From Natrinema hispanicum (GTDB taxonomy: Archaea; Halobacteriota; Halobacteria; Halobacteriales; Natrialbaceae): DNA of 64,000 nucleotides. The position numbers were made by a program, and so were the translations under genes. Within the stretch, counting starts at the first letter, position 1, and each line of letters opens with the position of its first letter. Under the pieces are notes generated by a model. The model saw nothing but the letters and a program-made list of their open reading frames with translations. It was not told the origin of the DNA and made no database searches. Below, piece by piece: positions 34,349-42,628 of this stretch. Location of the stretch: assembly GCF_900111485.1 (NCBI RefSeq), contig NZ_FOIC01000015.1, forward strand, positions 1 to 64,000, read 5' to 3'.

Positions 34349-35101
34349 ATGCGCGAACTGACTTTCGCGCTCGAGTATCAGGACGGGGTCGATCCCGTGA
34401 TGGACGCGTTTATGGAATATCCAACGCTGTCCTCGGACTCGATCGCCAGTTGCGTCCGACGGGATCGGCTGTGGTGTATCGAGCGGTTCGTGGGACCCGA
34501 AACGGCGCTCGACCAGATCGAGCGCCTCAGACTCGAGGCGGACACGCCGACCGAAAAGATGACCGAGACGGACTGTGGCGCGGTTCGACAACACGAGGTT
34601 CTCGAGCGTTCCTCGACAACGCTCGTCTTCTACTCGTTTCTCAAACGGCTCCACACCTGTAACTCCGTGGCAGCCCTCGCGGCCAGGCACCTCGACCTCG
34701 GGCTCGTCTTTCAGTCACAGCGACGCGGGAACTGCCACGAGTGGCGTCTGCTCATGCCATCGGACGAGAACGTCGACGTATTCTCGGAAAAGGCCCAAAC
34801 CCATCTCGATGACAGAGTCCGATTTACCATCGGTCGCCTCGGCGACGCCGAACAGTTAAACTACGATTCGCTGGCGACTGTCTCGATGCCCTGCGAACAG
34901 CGAGCCACGCTCCGGGCGGCCATCGAACACGGCTACTACGAGACGCCACGGGAGATCACTATCAGCGAACTCGCGGCCGTCCTCGACGTGCCCCAATCGA
35001 CGGTCTCCTATCGGCTTCGGCAAGCCGAAGCCCAACTCGCCAAGGGCTACCTCCATCGCTCCGATGAGGAGTTCCGAACGCAGGCTGCACACTCCACCTG
35101 A
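34349..35101 (+). CDS. Bat/DmsR-type HTH transcriptional regulator
   Basis: A 250-residue haloarchaeal regulator. The N-terminus MRELTFALEYQDG opens the usual Bat-associated ligand-sensing domain (about 1-190). The C-terminal HTH-10 domain is ITISELAAVLDVPQSTVSY followed by RLRQAEAQL. The ATG at 34349 is preferred: family homology begins there and ATATTTAA at about 34315-34323 lies some 26-30 bases upstream. It is divergent from the halocyanin/molybdopterin operon, as DmsR is from DMSO-reductase genes, so it is a likely regulator of it (inference). Confidence 0.85.
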   Translation: MRELTFALEYQDGVDPVMDAFMEYPTLSSDSIASCVRRDRLWCIERFVGPETALDQIERLRLEADTPTEKMTETDCGAVRQHEVLERSSTTLVFYSFLKRLHTCNSVAALAARHLDLGLVFQSQRRGNCHEWRLLMPSDENVDVFSEKAQTHLDDRVRFTIGRLGDAEQLNYDSLATVSMPCEQRATLRAAIEHGYYETPREITISELAAVLDVPQSTVSYRLRQAEAQLAKGYLHRSDEEFRTQAAHST

Positions 35102-35132
35102 TCGTGGCAGCAGGTGCCGTGCTCGAGTTCGG

Positions 35133-35369
35133 TCACGCGAGACGACCCCACGCGATGTGATCCCAGAGGCGTTCGTAGGCGTAGTACGTCCCGGTTTTGA
35201 CCACGTTAGCCACGAGGCCGATGTCGATAGCAGGCCGTATGTCTCCAAGGACGACCCAGGCGACAGCGACAGTGATCGCGATCATCAGGAGCCGATAGCC
35301 CAGGGTCTTGATTACCGTCCGTTTTCGCGCCTGAAACGAATGAGGCGTGCTGTCCGTTGCGTGACCCAT
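35133..35369 (-). CDS. DUF2061 small membrane protein
   Basis: A 78-residue protein with the DUF2061 order: a basic, helix-rich start (FQARKRTVIKTLGYRLLMI), one long membrane helix (ITVAVAWVVLGDI), a second hydrophobic segment (IDIGLVANVVKTGTYYAYE) and the family-typical closing RLWDHIAWG. Unknown role, probably two membrane passes. The start at 35369 is chosen over 35384 by homology. Confidence 0.85.
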   Translation of the reverse strand: MGHATDSTPHSFQARKRTVIKTLGYRLLMIAITVAVAWVVLGDIRPAIDIGLVANVVKTGTYYAYERLWDHIAWGRLA

Positions 35370-35553
35370 GACACTACTAACCACGCTCTACGGGTTAAAT
35401 GTAACCAGTATAGGGTTCGTTATCTCACTCACGTAACGATACGCGGTTTCTCCCCTTCGAACCACAACGTACGGACTGGCACAGCTGTGTGTCGCGTACT
35501 GAGCGCCGTCCAGCATGGCAATCTTCTATACGCGGCCTCGACAAGCGCGAGCC

Positions 35554-36291
35554 ATGCGAGACGTCTGTATCGTCGGCGGCGGCACTGCCGGCCTCGCCGC
35601 GTCGATCTTCACCGCTCGCGCAGGACTGGATACCCTCGTCATCGACGGGGGCGAATCGATCCTCGCGCGGAACGCCAGCCTCGAGAACTACCCCGGCTTC
35701 CCGGACGGCGTTGATGCCCGCCGATATCTGCAACTCACCCGCGAGCAGGCCCGAAACGCAGGTGCAGAGTTCGAACTCGGGCGTGTGACGCGTGCCGAAC
35801 CGATCGATGAGGACGATCTCGAGGCGGGCTTCGCCCTCGAGACCGATGGCGGCGAGCCACTCGAGACCCGCCGTGTTATCGCGGCTTCGTGGTCGGACAG
35901 CGACTACCTCGTCCCACTCGATGTCGGCCGGATTCAACGCGGGAGCAAACACTTCGTCGACACCGACGACGCCGGTCGGACGGCCGTCGACGGCGTCTAT
36001 GCTGCGGGCCGACTCGCGGACGAACCCCATCAGGCGATCGTGGCGGCCGGCCACGGTGCAAAGGTCGGCCTCGCCGTGATCCACGACTCGGACGCGAACT
36101 TCTATCACGACTGGGTCGTCCCCGAGGGCTACTTCACTGGCCGCGGCCGCGAGGTGCCACCGGGCTGTGAGGAAATCGACGACGACGAGCGCCGCGCGCG
36201 TGACGGACAGGCGCGAACGCGCATGCTCGAGGCCTTCGCGGAACCGTTAGACGAGGTGCCGACGATGCACCCGAGCGTCGAGCAGGACTGA
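35554..36291 (+). CDS. thioredoxin-reductase-like flavoprotein without CxxC or NADPH domain
   Basis: A 245-residue protein. The FAD loop IVGGGTAGLAASIFTARAG and ASLENYPGFPDGVDARRY match the N-terminal FAD domain of thioredoxin reductases, and GVYAAGRLADEPHQAIVAAGHGAKVGL matches the closing FAD motif. The central NADPH-binding domain and its active CxxC are absent, so the two FAD halves join directly near residue 110. The C-terminus is a charged, Arg-rich tail. It cannot work as a normal thioredoxin reductase; electron donor and substrate unknown. Confidence 0.82.
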   Translation: MRDVCIVGGGTAGLAASIFTARAGLDTLVIDGGESILARNASLENYPGFPDGVDARRYLQLTREQARNAGAEFELGRVTRAEPIDEDDLEAGFALETDGGEPLETRRVIAASWSDSDYLVPLDVGRIQRGSKHFVDTDDAGRTAVDGVYAAGRLADEPHQAIVAAGHGAKVGLAVIHDSDANFYHDWVVPEGYFTGRGREVPPGCEEIDDDERRARDGQARTRMLEAFAEPLDEVPTMHPSVEQD

Positions 36292-36346
36292 GCTAGTAAG
36301 CGACGCGACCGTATTCTTTTGCCGAATGCGTGCATCGACTCCGACG

Positions 36347-37081
36347 ATGGAGGTCGCCATCCTCACCGTCGGCGACGAAGTACTCGCCGGGGATATCGCG
36401 AACACGAACGCACAGTGGCTCGCGGCCCGGCTGACCGACAGCGGCGCGACCGTCGACCGAATCCTGACGATCCCGGACGATCGCGACCGCATCGCGGCGA
36501 CGATTCGGGAGTGGACGACCGACGTCGACGCCGTGATCGTGACCGGTGGCCTCGGCGGCACCCACGACGACGTCACCGCCGACGCGCTTGCGGACGCGTT
36601 CGACCGCGAGTTGGTCGTCGACGAGGCCGTCCGACAGGACGTCATCGAGACCGTCGCGAACTACCGAGACCTCGACCCAGAGACGGTCACGGCCGCGGAA
36701 CTCGACTTCGATGTCGACGCGTGGGCGGCGCTGCCCGCGGGGAGCCGCCCCCTGCACAATCCGGAAGGCCTTTGCCCCGGTTGCGTGCTCGAGACCGTCT
36801 ACGCGTTCCCGGGCGTGCCCGCGGAGATGCGGGCGTTGTTCGAGCAGGTCGCCGCGGAGTTCGATGGCGAGACGATCTCACAGATCGCATACACCCCTCA
36901 GCCGGAGGGGACGATGGCCGAGGCCATCGACGACGTTCGCGACCAGTTCGACGTGACGATCGGTAGTTATCCGGCGACGGAGCGACAAAACCGGCTGAAG
37001 GTGACCGGCACCGATCCCGCAACCGTCGACGCAGCCCTCGAGTGGCTCGCCGATCGGGTCGATCTCGTGACCGAGGAGTAG
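36347..37081 (+). CDS. CinA-like molybdopterin-binding domain protein
   Basis: A 244-residue protein of the MoaB/CinA N-terminal fold. The start VAILTVGDEVLAGDIANTN and the later VIVTGGLGGTHDDVTADAL are the paired hallmarks (the CinA/MoeA-type GD and TGG-GGT-DD motifs). The C-terminal half is a smaller alpha/beta domain. There is no CinA nicotinamide-deamidase domain. In archaea such proteins are annotated as competence/damage-inducible A or molybdopterin-binding; the reaction is not established. It may be related to the molybdopterin gene nearby only by chance. Confidence 0.85.
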   Translation: MEVAILTVGDEVLAGDIANTNAQWLAARLTDSGATVDRILTIPDDRDRIAATIREWTTDVDAVIVTGGLGGTHDDVTADALADAFDRELVVDEAVRQDVIETVANYRDLDPETVTAAELDFDVDAWAALPAGSRPLHNPEGLCPGCVLETVYAFPGVPAEMRALFEQVAAEFDGETISQIAYTPQPEGTMAEAIDDVRDQFDVTIGSYPATERQNRLKVTGTDPATVDAALEWLADRVDLVTEE

Positions 37082-37149
37082 AACAGGTGCCGGTGCAGTC
37101 GGCGACGCCTCGCTACGCTTAACACACCCCGAGAATGAATAGCAGACGA

Positions 37150-38322
37150 ATGCTCGAGGGAGTCAACGTCGCGCTCGGGGTGACGGGGTCGATCGCGGCC
37201 GTCAAAACGGTCGAACTGGCCCACGAGTTGCGACGCCAGGGTGCCACAGTTCGCGGGGTGATGACCGGCAGTGCACAGGGGATCATCCACCCCTGGGCCG
37301 TCGAGTTCGCCACCGACAACGACGTGGTCACGGAGATCACGGGCAGCGTCGAACACGTCGACCTCTGTGGGTACGATGGCTGGGCCGACGTCTTTCTCAT
37401 CGCACCGGCGACGGCCAACACCGTCGGCAAGATCGCCGGGGCCGTCGACGACACGCCGGTGACAACGTGTGCCACGACCGCACTCGGTGCCGACACGCCG
37501 GTCGTGATCGCCCCTGCGATGCACGAACCGATGTACGACCACCCCGGCGTGCTCGAGGCGATCGACACCGTCGCCGAGTGGGGCGTCGACTTTGTCGACC
37601 CGCGGATCGAGGAGGGGAAAGCAAAGATCGCGAGCGAAGAGGCGATCGTCTCCGATGTCGCTCGCGCAGCCGGCGACCGGCCGCTCGCAGGCAAGCACGT
37701 CGTCATGACCAGCGGGGCGACAAGCGAGTCGATCGATCCCGTTCGAATCATCACGAATCGCTCGTCGGGGAAGATGGGCCGCGCCATCGCACAGGCCTGC
37801 TACGTCCGCGGGGCGGACGTGACGCTCGTCCACGATGGTCCCGGCGTGCCCTACGCCACAGTCCAGCAGGTCGAAAGCGCCGCGGAGATGCTCGCGGCCA
37901 CGCGTGAGGCCTGTGACGACGCCGACACACTCGTTTCGGTGGCCGCCATCAGCGACTACACCATCGAGGCGAGCGCCGGGAAGTTGCGTTCAGGGCAGGA
38001 GCTGACCCTCGAGCTCGAGCCGACGCCGAAACTCATCGACGAGATTCGCGCCGACTATCCGGAGCTGCCGATCGTCGGCTTCAAAACCGAGACCTCCGGC
38101 GACGAGGGGGCGATGATCGAACAGGCCAGACAGACCTTGGAGCGGGCCGGCCTCGCCTTTGTCGTCGCCAACGACGCGAGCGTGATGGGATCGGAGACGA
38201 CGTGTGCCCTGTTGGTCCACGCGGATGACGCCGCTCGCTACGAGGGGACGAAAGCTGGATTAGGTGGCGAGATCGCCGACTCGATCGCGGCGATGCTTGG
38301 CGTCGGGTCGACGGCCAGCTAA
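37150..38322 (+). CDS. coaBC: bifunctional phosphopantothenoylcysteine decarboxylase/synthase CoaBC
   Basis: It makes 4'-phosphopantetheine for CoA: CoaB joins phosphopantothenate and cysteine, and CoaC decarboxylates the product using FMN. The N-terminal flavoprotein domain (about 1-175) has VALGVTGSIAAVKTVELAHEL, IAPATANTVGKIAGAVDD and IAPAMHEPMYDHP with its catalytic His. The C-terminal CoaB domain starts VVMTSGATSESIDPVR and includes VAAISDYTIEA and IVGFKTET. The ATG at 37150 is chosen by homology; 37135 is also possible. Confidence 0.94.
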   Translation: MLEGVNVALGVTGSIAAVKTVELAHELRRQGATVRGVMTGSAQGIIHPWAVEFATDNDVVTEITGSVEHVDLCGYDGWADVFLIAPATANTVGKIAGAVDDTPVTTCATTALGADTPVVIAPAMHEPMYDHPGVLEAIDTVAEWGVDFVDPRIEEGKAKIASEEAIVSDVARAAGDRPLAGKHVVMTSGATSESIDPVRIITNRSSGKMGRAIAQACYVRGADVTLVHDGPGVPYATVQQVESAAEMLAATREACDDADTLVSVAAISDYTIEASAGKLRSGQELTLELEPTPKLIDEIRADYPELPIVGFKTETSGDEGAMIEQARQTLERAGLAFVVANDASVMGSETTCALLVHADDAARYEGTKAGLGGEIADSIAAMLGVGSTAS

Positions 38323-38425
38323 GGTCGGAAGGGAAGTTATGTCTATTGGACAACAAATGTAACTCGCCGTGTGGCTGGTCCGTGACCTCGTGACACCACC
38401 GCTTTCGACAAGCCCGTCAAGACAA

Positions 38426-38431
38426 TTATAT
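38426..38431 (+). promoter_or_regulatory. TATA box of the leader ORF/DUF7344 transcript
   Basis: TTATAT about 26-31 bases before the ATG of the 21-codon leader ORF. Transcription would begin at that ATG or within a few bases of it. Confidence 0.5.
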
Positions 38432-38456
38432 GGATGGACTTCATTCGTTCGAACTA

Positions 38457-38522
38457 ATGAGTATTCGATCTGATCAAAGGGGAGTGCAAGGCCGGGTCGG
38501 TCCGGCACTGGGAGGTGACTGA
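38457..38522 (+). CDS. 21-codon leader ORF
   Basis: The frame MSIRSDQRG to GPALGGD, ATG at 38457 and TGA at 38520-38522, lies between the TATA box and the regulator gene. Its stop is one base before the regulator's GTG at 38524. It contains, near its end, the Shine-Dalgarno GGAGGTG (38511-38517) for that GTG. It is leaderless by position. No homologue is known to me; a translation-coupling role is inferred. Confidence 0.4.
   Translation: MSIRSDQRGVQGRVGPALGGD
38511..38517 (+). promoter_or_regulatory. Shine-Dalgarno site of the DUF7344 gene
   Basis: GGAGGTG, ending 6 bases before the GTG at 38524. It shows that the GTG at 38515, which lies inside it, is not the start. Confidence 0.55.
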
Positions 38523-38523
38523 G

Positions 38524-39132
38524 GTGGCACAACAGCTACAGACTGAGGACGCGTCGACGGCCGACAGTGACGAACACGACGTAACCGACGAACCGCTTTC
38601 GAAAGGCGAGGTCTTCGAAGTCCTTCGGAACCAGCGACGGCGCTACGTCGTGCAGTATCTCAAACAGGACGATCGACCGGTCGAACTCGGCGATCTCGCC
38701 CAGCAGGTCGCCGCCTGGGAGTACGACACGACACTCGAGGGAGTCACACCCGAGCAGCGAAAGCGGGTCTACACGACGCTCCAGCAGACCCACCTCCCGA
38801 AAATGGACTCGAGCGGCATTCTCCGCTTTGACTCCGATCGGGGCCTCATCGAGTCGACCGACCGAACCCGAGACATCAGCGTCTATCTCGAGATCGTCCC
38901 CGGCCGGGAGTTCGCATGGCGGGAGCTGTATCTCTCCCTGGGGGCGATCAGTTGTGCACTGGCCGCGTCGCTCTGGCTGGAGATCTATCCGCTGAGCCAG
39001 TTCTCGGATCTGACCTGGCTGTCCGTCATCGCAGGCATGTTCACGCTCACAGCGGTTGCACACATTTACTACGAGCGAAACATGCGTCTCGGACACGGCG
39101 ACCAGCCGCCGGAACTCAGCTACAGCGAGTGA
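38524..39132 (+). CDS. DUF7344 winged-helix regulator with membrane anchor
   Basis: A 202-residue protein. After an acidic N-terminus, the domain beginning [19 protein letters not shown], with [17 protein letters not shown] and [19 protein letters not shown], is the haloarchaeal DUF7344 winged helix. Two membrane helices follow (about 135-155 and 163-182), so the HTH is tethered to the inner face. Such proteins are common in haloarchaea; few have known targets. The GTG start is fixed by the SD site. Confidence 0.82.
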   Translation: MAQQLQTEDASTADSDEHDVTDEPLSKGEVFEVLRNQRRRYVVQYLKQDDRPVELGDLAQQVAAWEYDTTLEGVTPEQRKRVYTTLQQTHLPKMDSSGILRFDSDRGLIESTDRTRDISVYLEIVPGREFAWRELYLSLGAISCALAASLWLEIYPLSQFSDLTWLSVIAGMFTLTAVAHIYYERNMRLGHGDQPPELSYSE

Positions 39133-39265
39133 CGACTGGCGGCTGGCGGTGAACACCCCGACCACCCCGGACTCGGGATCGTGTGGGCAGCAAACACATC
39201 CCGCCGCTTGGCCGCTCACCCGGCCGGATCGTCAACTTTTACTCTCCGACCGCCCGACCGACGAC

Positions 39266-39835
39266 ATGGATCAACTCAAGCAGTCCCTCCTCGACGCGCC
39301 GATCATCGAGAAAAACGGCTATCACTACTTCGTCCACCCGATCAGCGACGGCCTCCCCAAACTCGAGCCGGGTCTGTTGCGCGAGATCGTCATCCGAATC
39401 ATCCGTAAGGCCGAACTCGAGGACGTCGATCGGATCGTCACGCCCGCAGCGATGGGCATTCACATCTCGACGGCCGTCTCGCTGATGACCGACATCCCGC
39501 TGACCGTGATCCGAAAGCGCAAGTACGGGCTCGAGGACGAGGTCGCGATCTCCCAGCAGACCGGCTACTCGGAGAACGAGATGTACATCAACGACGTCCG
39601 CGAGGGCGAGCGCGTGCTCGTCATCGACGACGTGCTCTCGACGGGCGGGACGCTCGCGGCGGTGCTCACCGCACTGGACGATATCGGTGCGGAGGTCATC
39701 GACACGGTCGCCGTGATCAAGAAGGTCGGCGGCGAAAACAAGGTCGACGACGCCGGCTACGACGTCAAGACGCTGATCAACGTCGATGTCGTCGATGGTG
39801 AGGTCGTCATCGTCGACGAAGAAGGCGATCAGTAA
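39266..39835 (+). CDS. hpt: hypoxanthine/purine phosphoribosyltransferase
   Basis: A 189-residue archaeal purine salvage enzyme (adenine/hypoxanthine transferring, APRT-like fold). The PRPP-binding motif [18 protein letters not shown] is intact, and the family-typical [18 protein letters not shown] loop precedes it. Archaeal HGPRTase-like proteins of this length usually favour hypoxanthine or adenine; which one is not decided here. The long in-frame extension upstream overlaps the previous gene and is rejected. Confidence 0.9.
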   Translation: MDQLKQSLLDAPIIEKNGYHYFVHPISDGLPKLEPGLLREIVIRIIRKAELEDVDRIVTPAAMGIHISTAVSLMTDIPLTVIRKRKYGLEDEVAISQQTGYSENEMYINDVREGERVLVIDDVLSTGGTLAAVLTALDDIGAEVIDTVAVIKKVGGENKVDDAGYDVKTLINVDVVDGEVVIVDEEGDQ

Positions 39836-40015
39836 ACGAGCGTCGACGCCTGTTCCAGCACCCGCCACTGAATCGAACGCAGACGAGAGGCTGGGTGTCA
39901 ACGGTGGCTGTGTAGTTCGGACGACGAGTAGCGACGGGGCTCGCTGTCGGCTGTCGAATCGGTCCATGTCGGCCCAACACAAGGAATATGGTCGCAGAAT
40001 CGGAATCTCACGCGT

Positions 40016-41674
40016 ATGGCTGGGAATAGTGTCGGGTCAGGTGAACGCACTCGGCTGCGACGGCGTTCATTTCTGACGCATGCGGGGGCCCTTGGGGGTG
40101 CAGGACTGGCAGGCTGTCTCAGCTTCGACAGCGCCACGACCGACGGTCCGGCCGCGGAACTGATCGAGGAGGGGTTCGCGGCAGCGGACATCGAGCCGCC
40201 GTTCGAAACGACGATCGCCATCACGCAGGACGAAGAGCGAAACCGGTTCGCACAACTCCTCCAGAGCGAACTCGACGAAACCGGCTTTTTCGATGTCGAA
40301 ATCGAATCGCGGGATTTCGGCTCGCACGTCGAGTCGATGCTTGCTGCGGCAGACACGGAAGAAAACGCCATCTTCGTTTCGAGCTGGACCGGCGGCTGGG
40401 ATCCCAGCAACTACGTCACCATGCTTTTTCACTCGGAGAACCGGACGCCAAACGGACTCAACGTCGGCCACTACGAAAACGAAACCGTCGACGAGTACAT
40501 CGACGCTGGGCTCACCGAAACCGACTCCGACGAACGTGTCGAGACGTATCGGAACCTCCAAAACGAACTGGTCGCGGACTCGCCGGCATCGTTTGTCCGG
40601 TTTCGCGAGGCCACGCACGTCTGGAATGGCGATGTCGTCAACGACTGGCAGACGTACCCGCTGCAACCTGGCTCATACTACGCGGTGTACGCCCCCTGGG
40701 CCGGTGTCTACACCGAACTCGAGGACGAAACCGAGTTCGTCGGCGACCTCGGCAGCGACGTCACGAACTCCGATCCCGTCGAAATAAACGGCGTCGTCTC
40801 GAGTCAGGCGACGGCGCTCGTCTACGAGCAACTCGTCGGCATCGACTTCGACGGCGAGGTCCAGCCGATGCTCGCGACCGACTGGGAGCAACTCGACGCG
40901 ACGACGTATCGCTTCTCTCTCCGCAAGGGCGTCCAGTTTCACAACGGCGAAGCGCTTACCGCCACCCACGTCAAGCGCTCGCTCGAGCGCTACGAGGGAA
41001 CGACACGGGAGAGCGACGTCTACGACTGGTACGAGAACAGTACGGTCATCGACGATCACACGATCGAGATCAGCTGCTGGCGGGAGTACGGCCCGTTCGA
41101 GACAGCACTGTTCAACGTCTCGATCGTCCCGCTGGCCGCGATCGACGGCGAAGGGGAAGCCGACCACGATCTCCAAACGAAACCGATCGGGACCGGCCCG
41201 TATCGATTCGTCGAGCACGAGTCTGGAAGCCACTGGCGACTGCGCCGGTTCGACGACCACTGGTTTGCAGGCGACGAGACGGTCCCCGCGACCCCACCGA
41301 TCGAAACCGTCACGCTCGAGATTATCACCGAACAATCGTCCCGGCAGGCAGCCCTCGAGCGCGGTGATCTCCACTTCAGTTACAACCTGCCGTCGGCGAG
41401 TCTCAGCGATTTCGAGGCGAACGACGACTATGGCGTCGGCCGGCGTGTCAGTGGTGGGTTCGATATGATTCTGTACCCCTGCTATCTGCCCCCGTTTTCC
41501 GAGCCGTCGGTTCGCCGCGGCTGTAACATGCTGGTTCCGCGCGAGCGCACCCTCGAGACCGTCTATCACGGGATCGGACAGGTGGCGTATACACCGATCT
41601 CACCGCTGCTTGAGGACTACGCCGGTGAATCGTTTCAGAAAACAATCGCAAACGAGTACGTTCGCTCGGACTGA
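40016..41674 (+). CDS. oligopeptide-binding lipoprotein, circularly permuted SBP5 type
   Basis: A 552-residue first gene of a complete ABC operon. A Tat lipoprotein signal (RLRRRSFLTHAGALGG, lipobox AGC, Cys34) is followed at about 45-230 by what is normally the C-terminal end of DppA/OppA: PAAELIEEGFAAADIE (the A-x-x-LL-x-x-AG helix), FETTIAITQDEE, SSWTGGWDPSNYVTMLFHS and PASFVRFREATHVW. The usual N-terminal lobe starts about 250 (DPVEINGVVSSQ, LVYEQLVGID, LRKGVQFHNGEALTATHVK). The chain ends TPISPLLEDYAGESFQKTI, just before the point where that helix would normally follow. It should deliver peptides or similar solutes to the permeases next to it. Confidence 0.88.
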   Translation: MAGNSVGSGERTRLRRRSFLTHAGALGGAGLAGCLSFDSATTDGPAAELIEEGFAAADIEPPFETTIAITQDEERNRFAQLLQSELDETGFFDVEIESRDFGSHVESMLAAADTEENAIFVSSWTGGWDPSNYVTMLFHSENRTPNGLNVGHYENETVDEYIDAGLTETDSDERVETYRNLQNELVADSPASFVRFREATHVWNGDVVNDWQTYPLQPGSYYAVYAPWAGVYTELEDETEFVGDLGSDVTNSDPVEINGVVSSQATALVYEQLVGIDFDGEVQPMLATDWEQLDATTYRFSLRKGVQFHNGEALTATHVKRSLERYEGTTRESDVYDWYENSTVIDDHTIEISCWREYGPFETALFNVSIVPLAAIDGEGEADHDLQTKPIGTGPYRFVEHESGSHWRLRRFDDHWFAGDETVPATPPIETVTLEIITEQSSRQAALERGDLHFSYNLPSASLSDFEANDDYGVGRRVSGGFDMILYPCYLPPFSEPSVRRGCNMLVPRERTLETVYHGIGQVAYTPISPLLEDYAGESFQKTIANEYVRSD

Positions 41675-41679
41675 TACCG

Positions 41680-42627
41680 ATGTCGCTCGGTCGATACGTG
41701 GGTCGACGGCTGGCGATCACGGTGCCGGTCTTAGTCGGCGTCACCGCACTGACGTTCTCGTTCGTCCACCTGTTGCCGGGTGATGCGGTCGACGCGATCG
41801 TGGGCTTTCGAGACGTCAGTGCTGAGACCGAGGCGGCGATCCGAGCCGAATATCACCTCGACCAGCCGGTATGGGACCAGTACCTGTTATGGCTGCGTGA
41901 TGCGATCACCCTCGAGTTCGGCGAGTCGCCGGTCACTGGCCGCGACGTGTCGGCGACGATCGGCCGCCGGCTTCCGGCGACGCTCGCACTCGGTGGGGCG
42001 GCGTGGCTGCTCGCGCTTGCGATCGGGATTCCCGCAGGGATCGTCACCGCCGTCAGCGCGGGCAAGCCGGCCGACGAAGTCGGGCGGCTCGCGGCGCTTG
42101 CCGGGATCGCGACGCCGAACTTCTGGCTCGGCCTCATCCTGTTGTTTGTCTTCAGCGTCCGGCTCGGCTGGTTTCGGGTTCTGCCACCGGACGCACCGCT
42201 CGTGAGTCTCGCGACCGTGAAGTTTCTCGTGTTACCGACGATCACGCTGGGAACGGCCGCAGCCGCGCTCGTCATGCGCCTGCTCCGGTCGTCGATGCGA
42301 CGGGAGCTCGACGCACCGTATGTCACAGCCGCGCGCGCGAGGGGGCTCCCGGAACGGACAGTGATCCTGAAACACGTCTTGCGAAACGCCTTCCTGCCGG
42401 TCGTCACCGTCGCTGGCCTTCAGCTCGCGTTCCTGGTCGACGGGGCCGTCGTCGTCGAGGGGATCTTCTCCTGGCCGGGTATGGGCCGGCTGCTGGTACG
42501 GTCGATTCTTCGGCGGGATTACCCCGTTATTCAGGCGATCGTCCTCGTCATTGGCATCGCGATCGTCCTTGCAAACCTACTCGTCGACATCATCTACGCG
42601 ATCCTCGATCCACGCATTCGATACTAA
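41680..42627 (+). CDS. oligopeptide ABC transporter permease (DppB-type)
   Basis: A 315-residue inner-membrane subunit. The N-terminal helix with VGRRLAITVPVLVGVTALT and FVHLLPGDAVDAI is typical of DppB/OppB. The EAA coupling loop is visible (VTAARARGLPERTVILKH), and six helices end at DIIYAILDPRIRY. Starts 5 bases after the binding-protein stop. Confidence 0.94.
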   Translation: MSLGRYVGRRLAITVPVLVGVTALTFSFVHLLPGDAVDAIVGFRDVSAETEAAIRAEYHLDQPVWDQYLLWLRDAITLEFGESPVTGRDVSATIGRRLPATLALGGAAWLLALAIGIPAGIVTAVSAGKPADEVGRLAALAGIATPNFWLGLILLFVFSVRLGWFRVLPPDAPLVSLATVKFLVLPTITLGTAAAALVMRLLRSSMRRELDAPYVTAARARGLPERTVILKHVLRNAFLPVVTVAGLQLAFLVDGAVVVEGIFSWPGMGRLLVRSILRRDYPVIQAIVLVIGIAIVLANLLVDIIYAILDPRIRY

Positions 42628-42628
42628 G

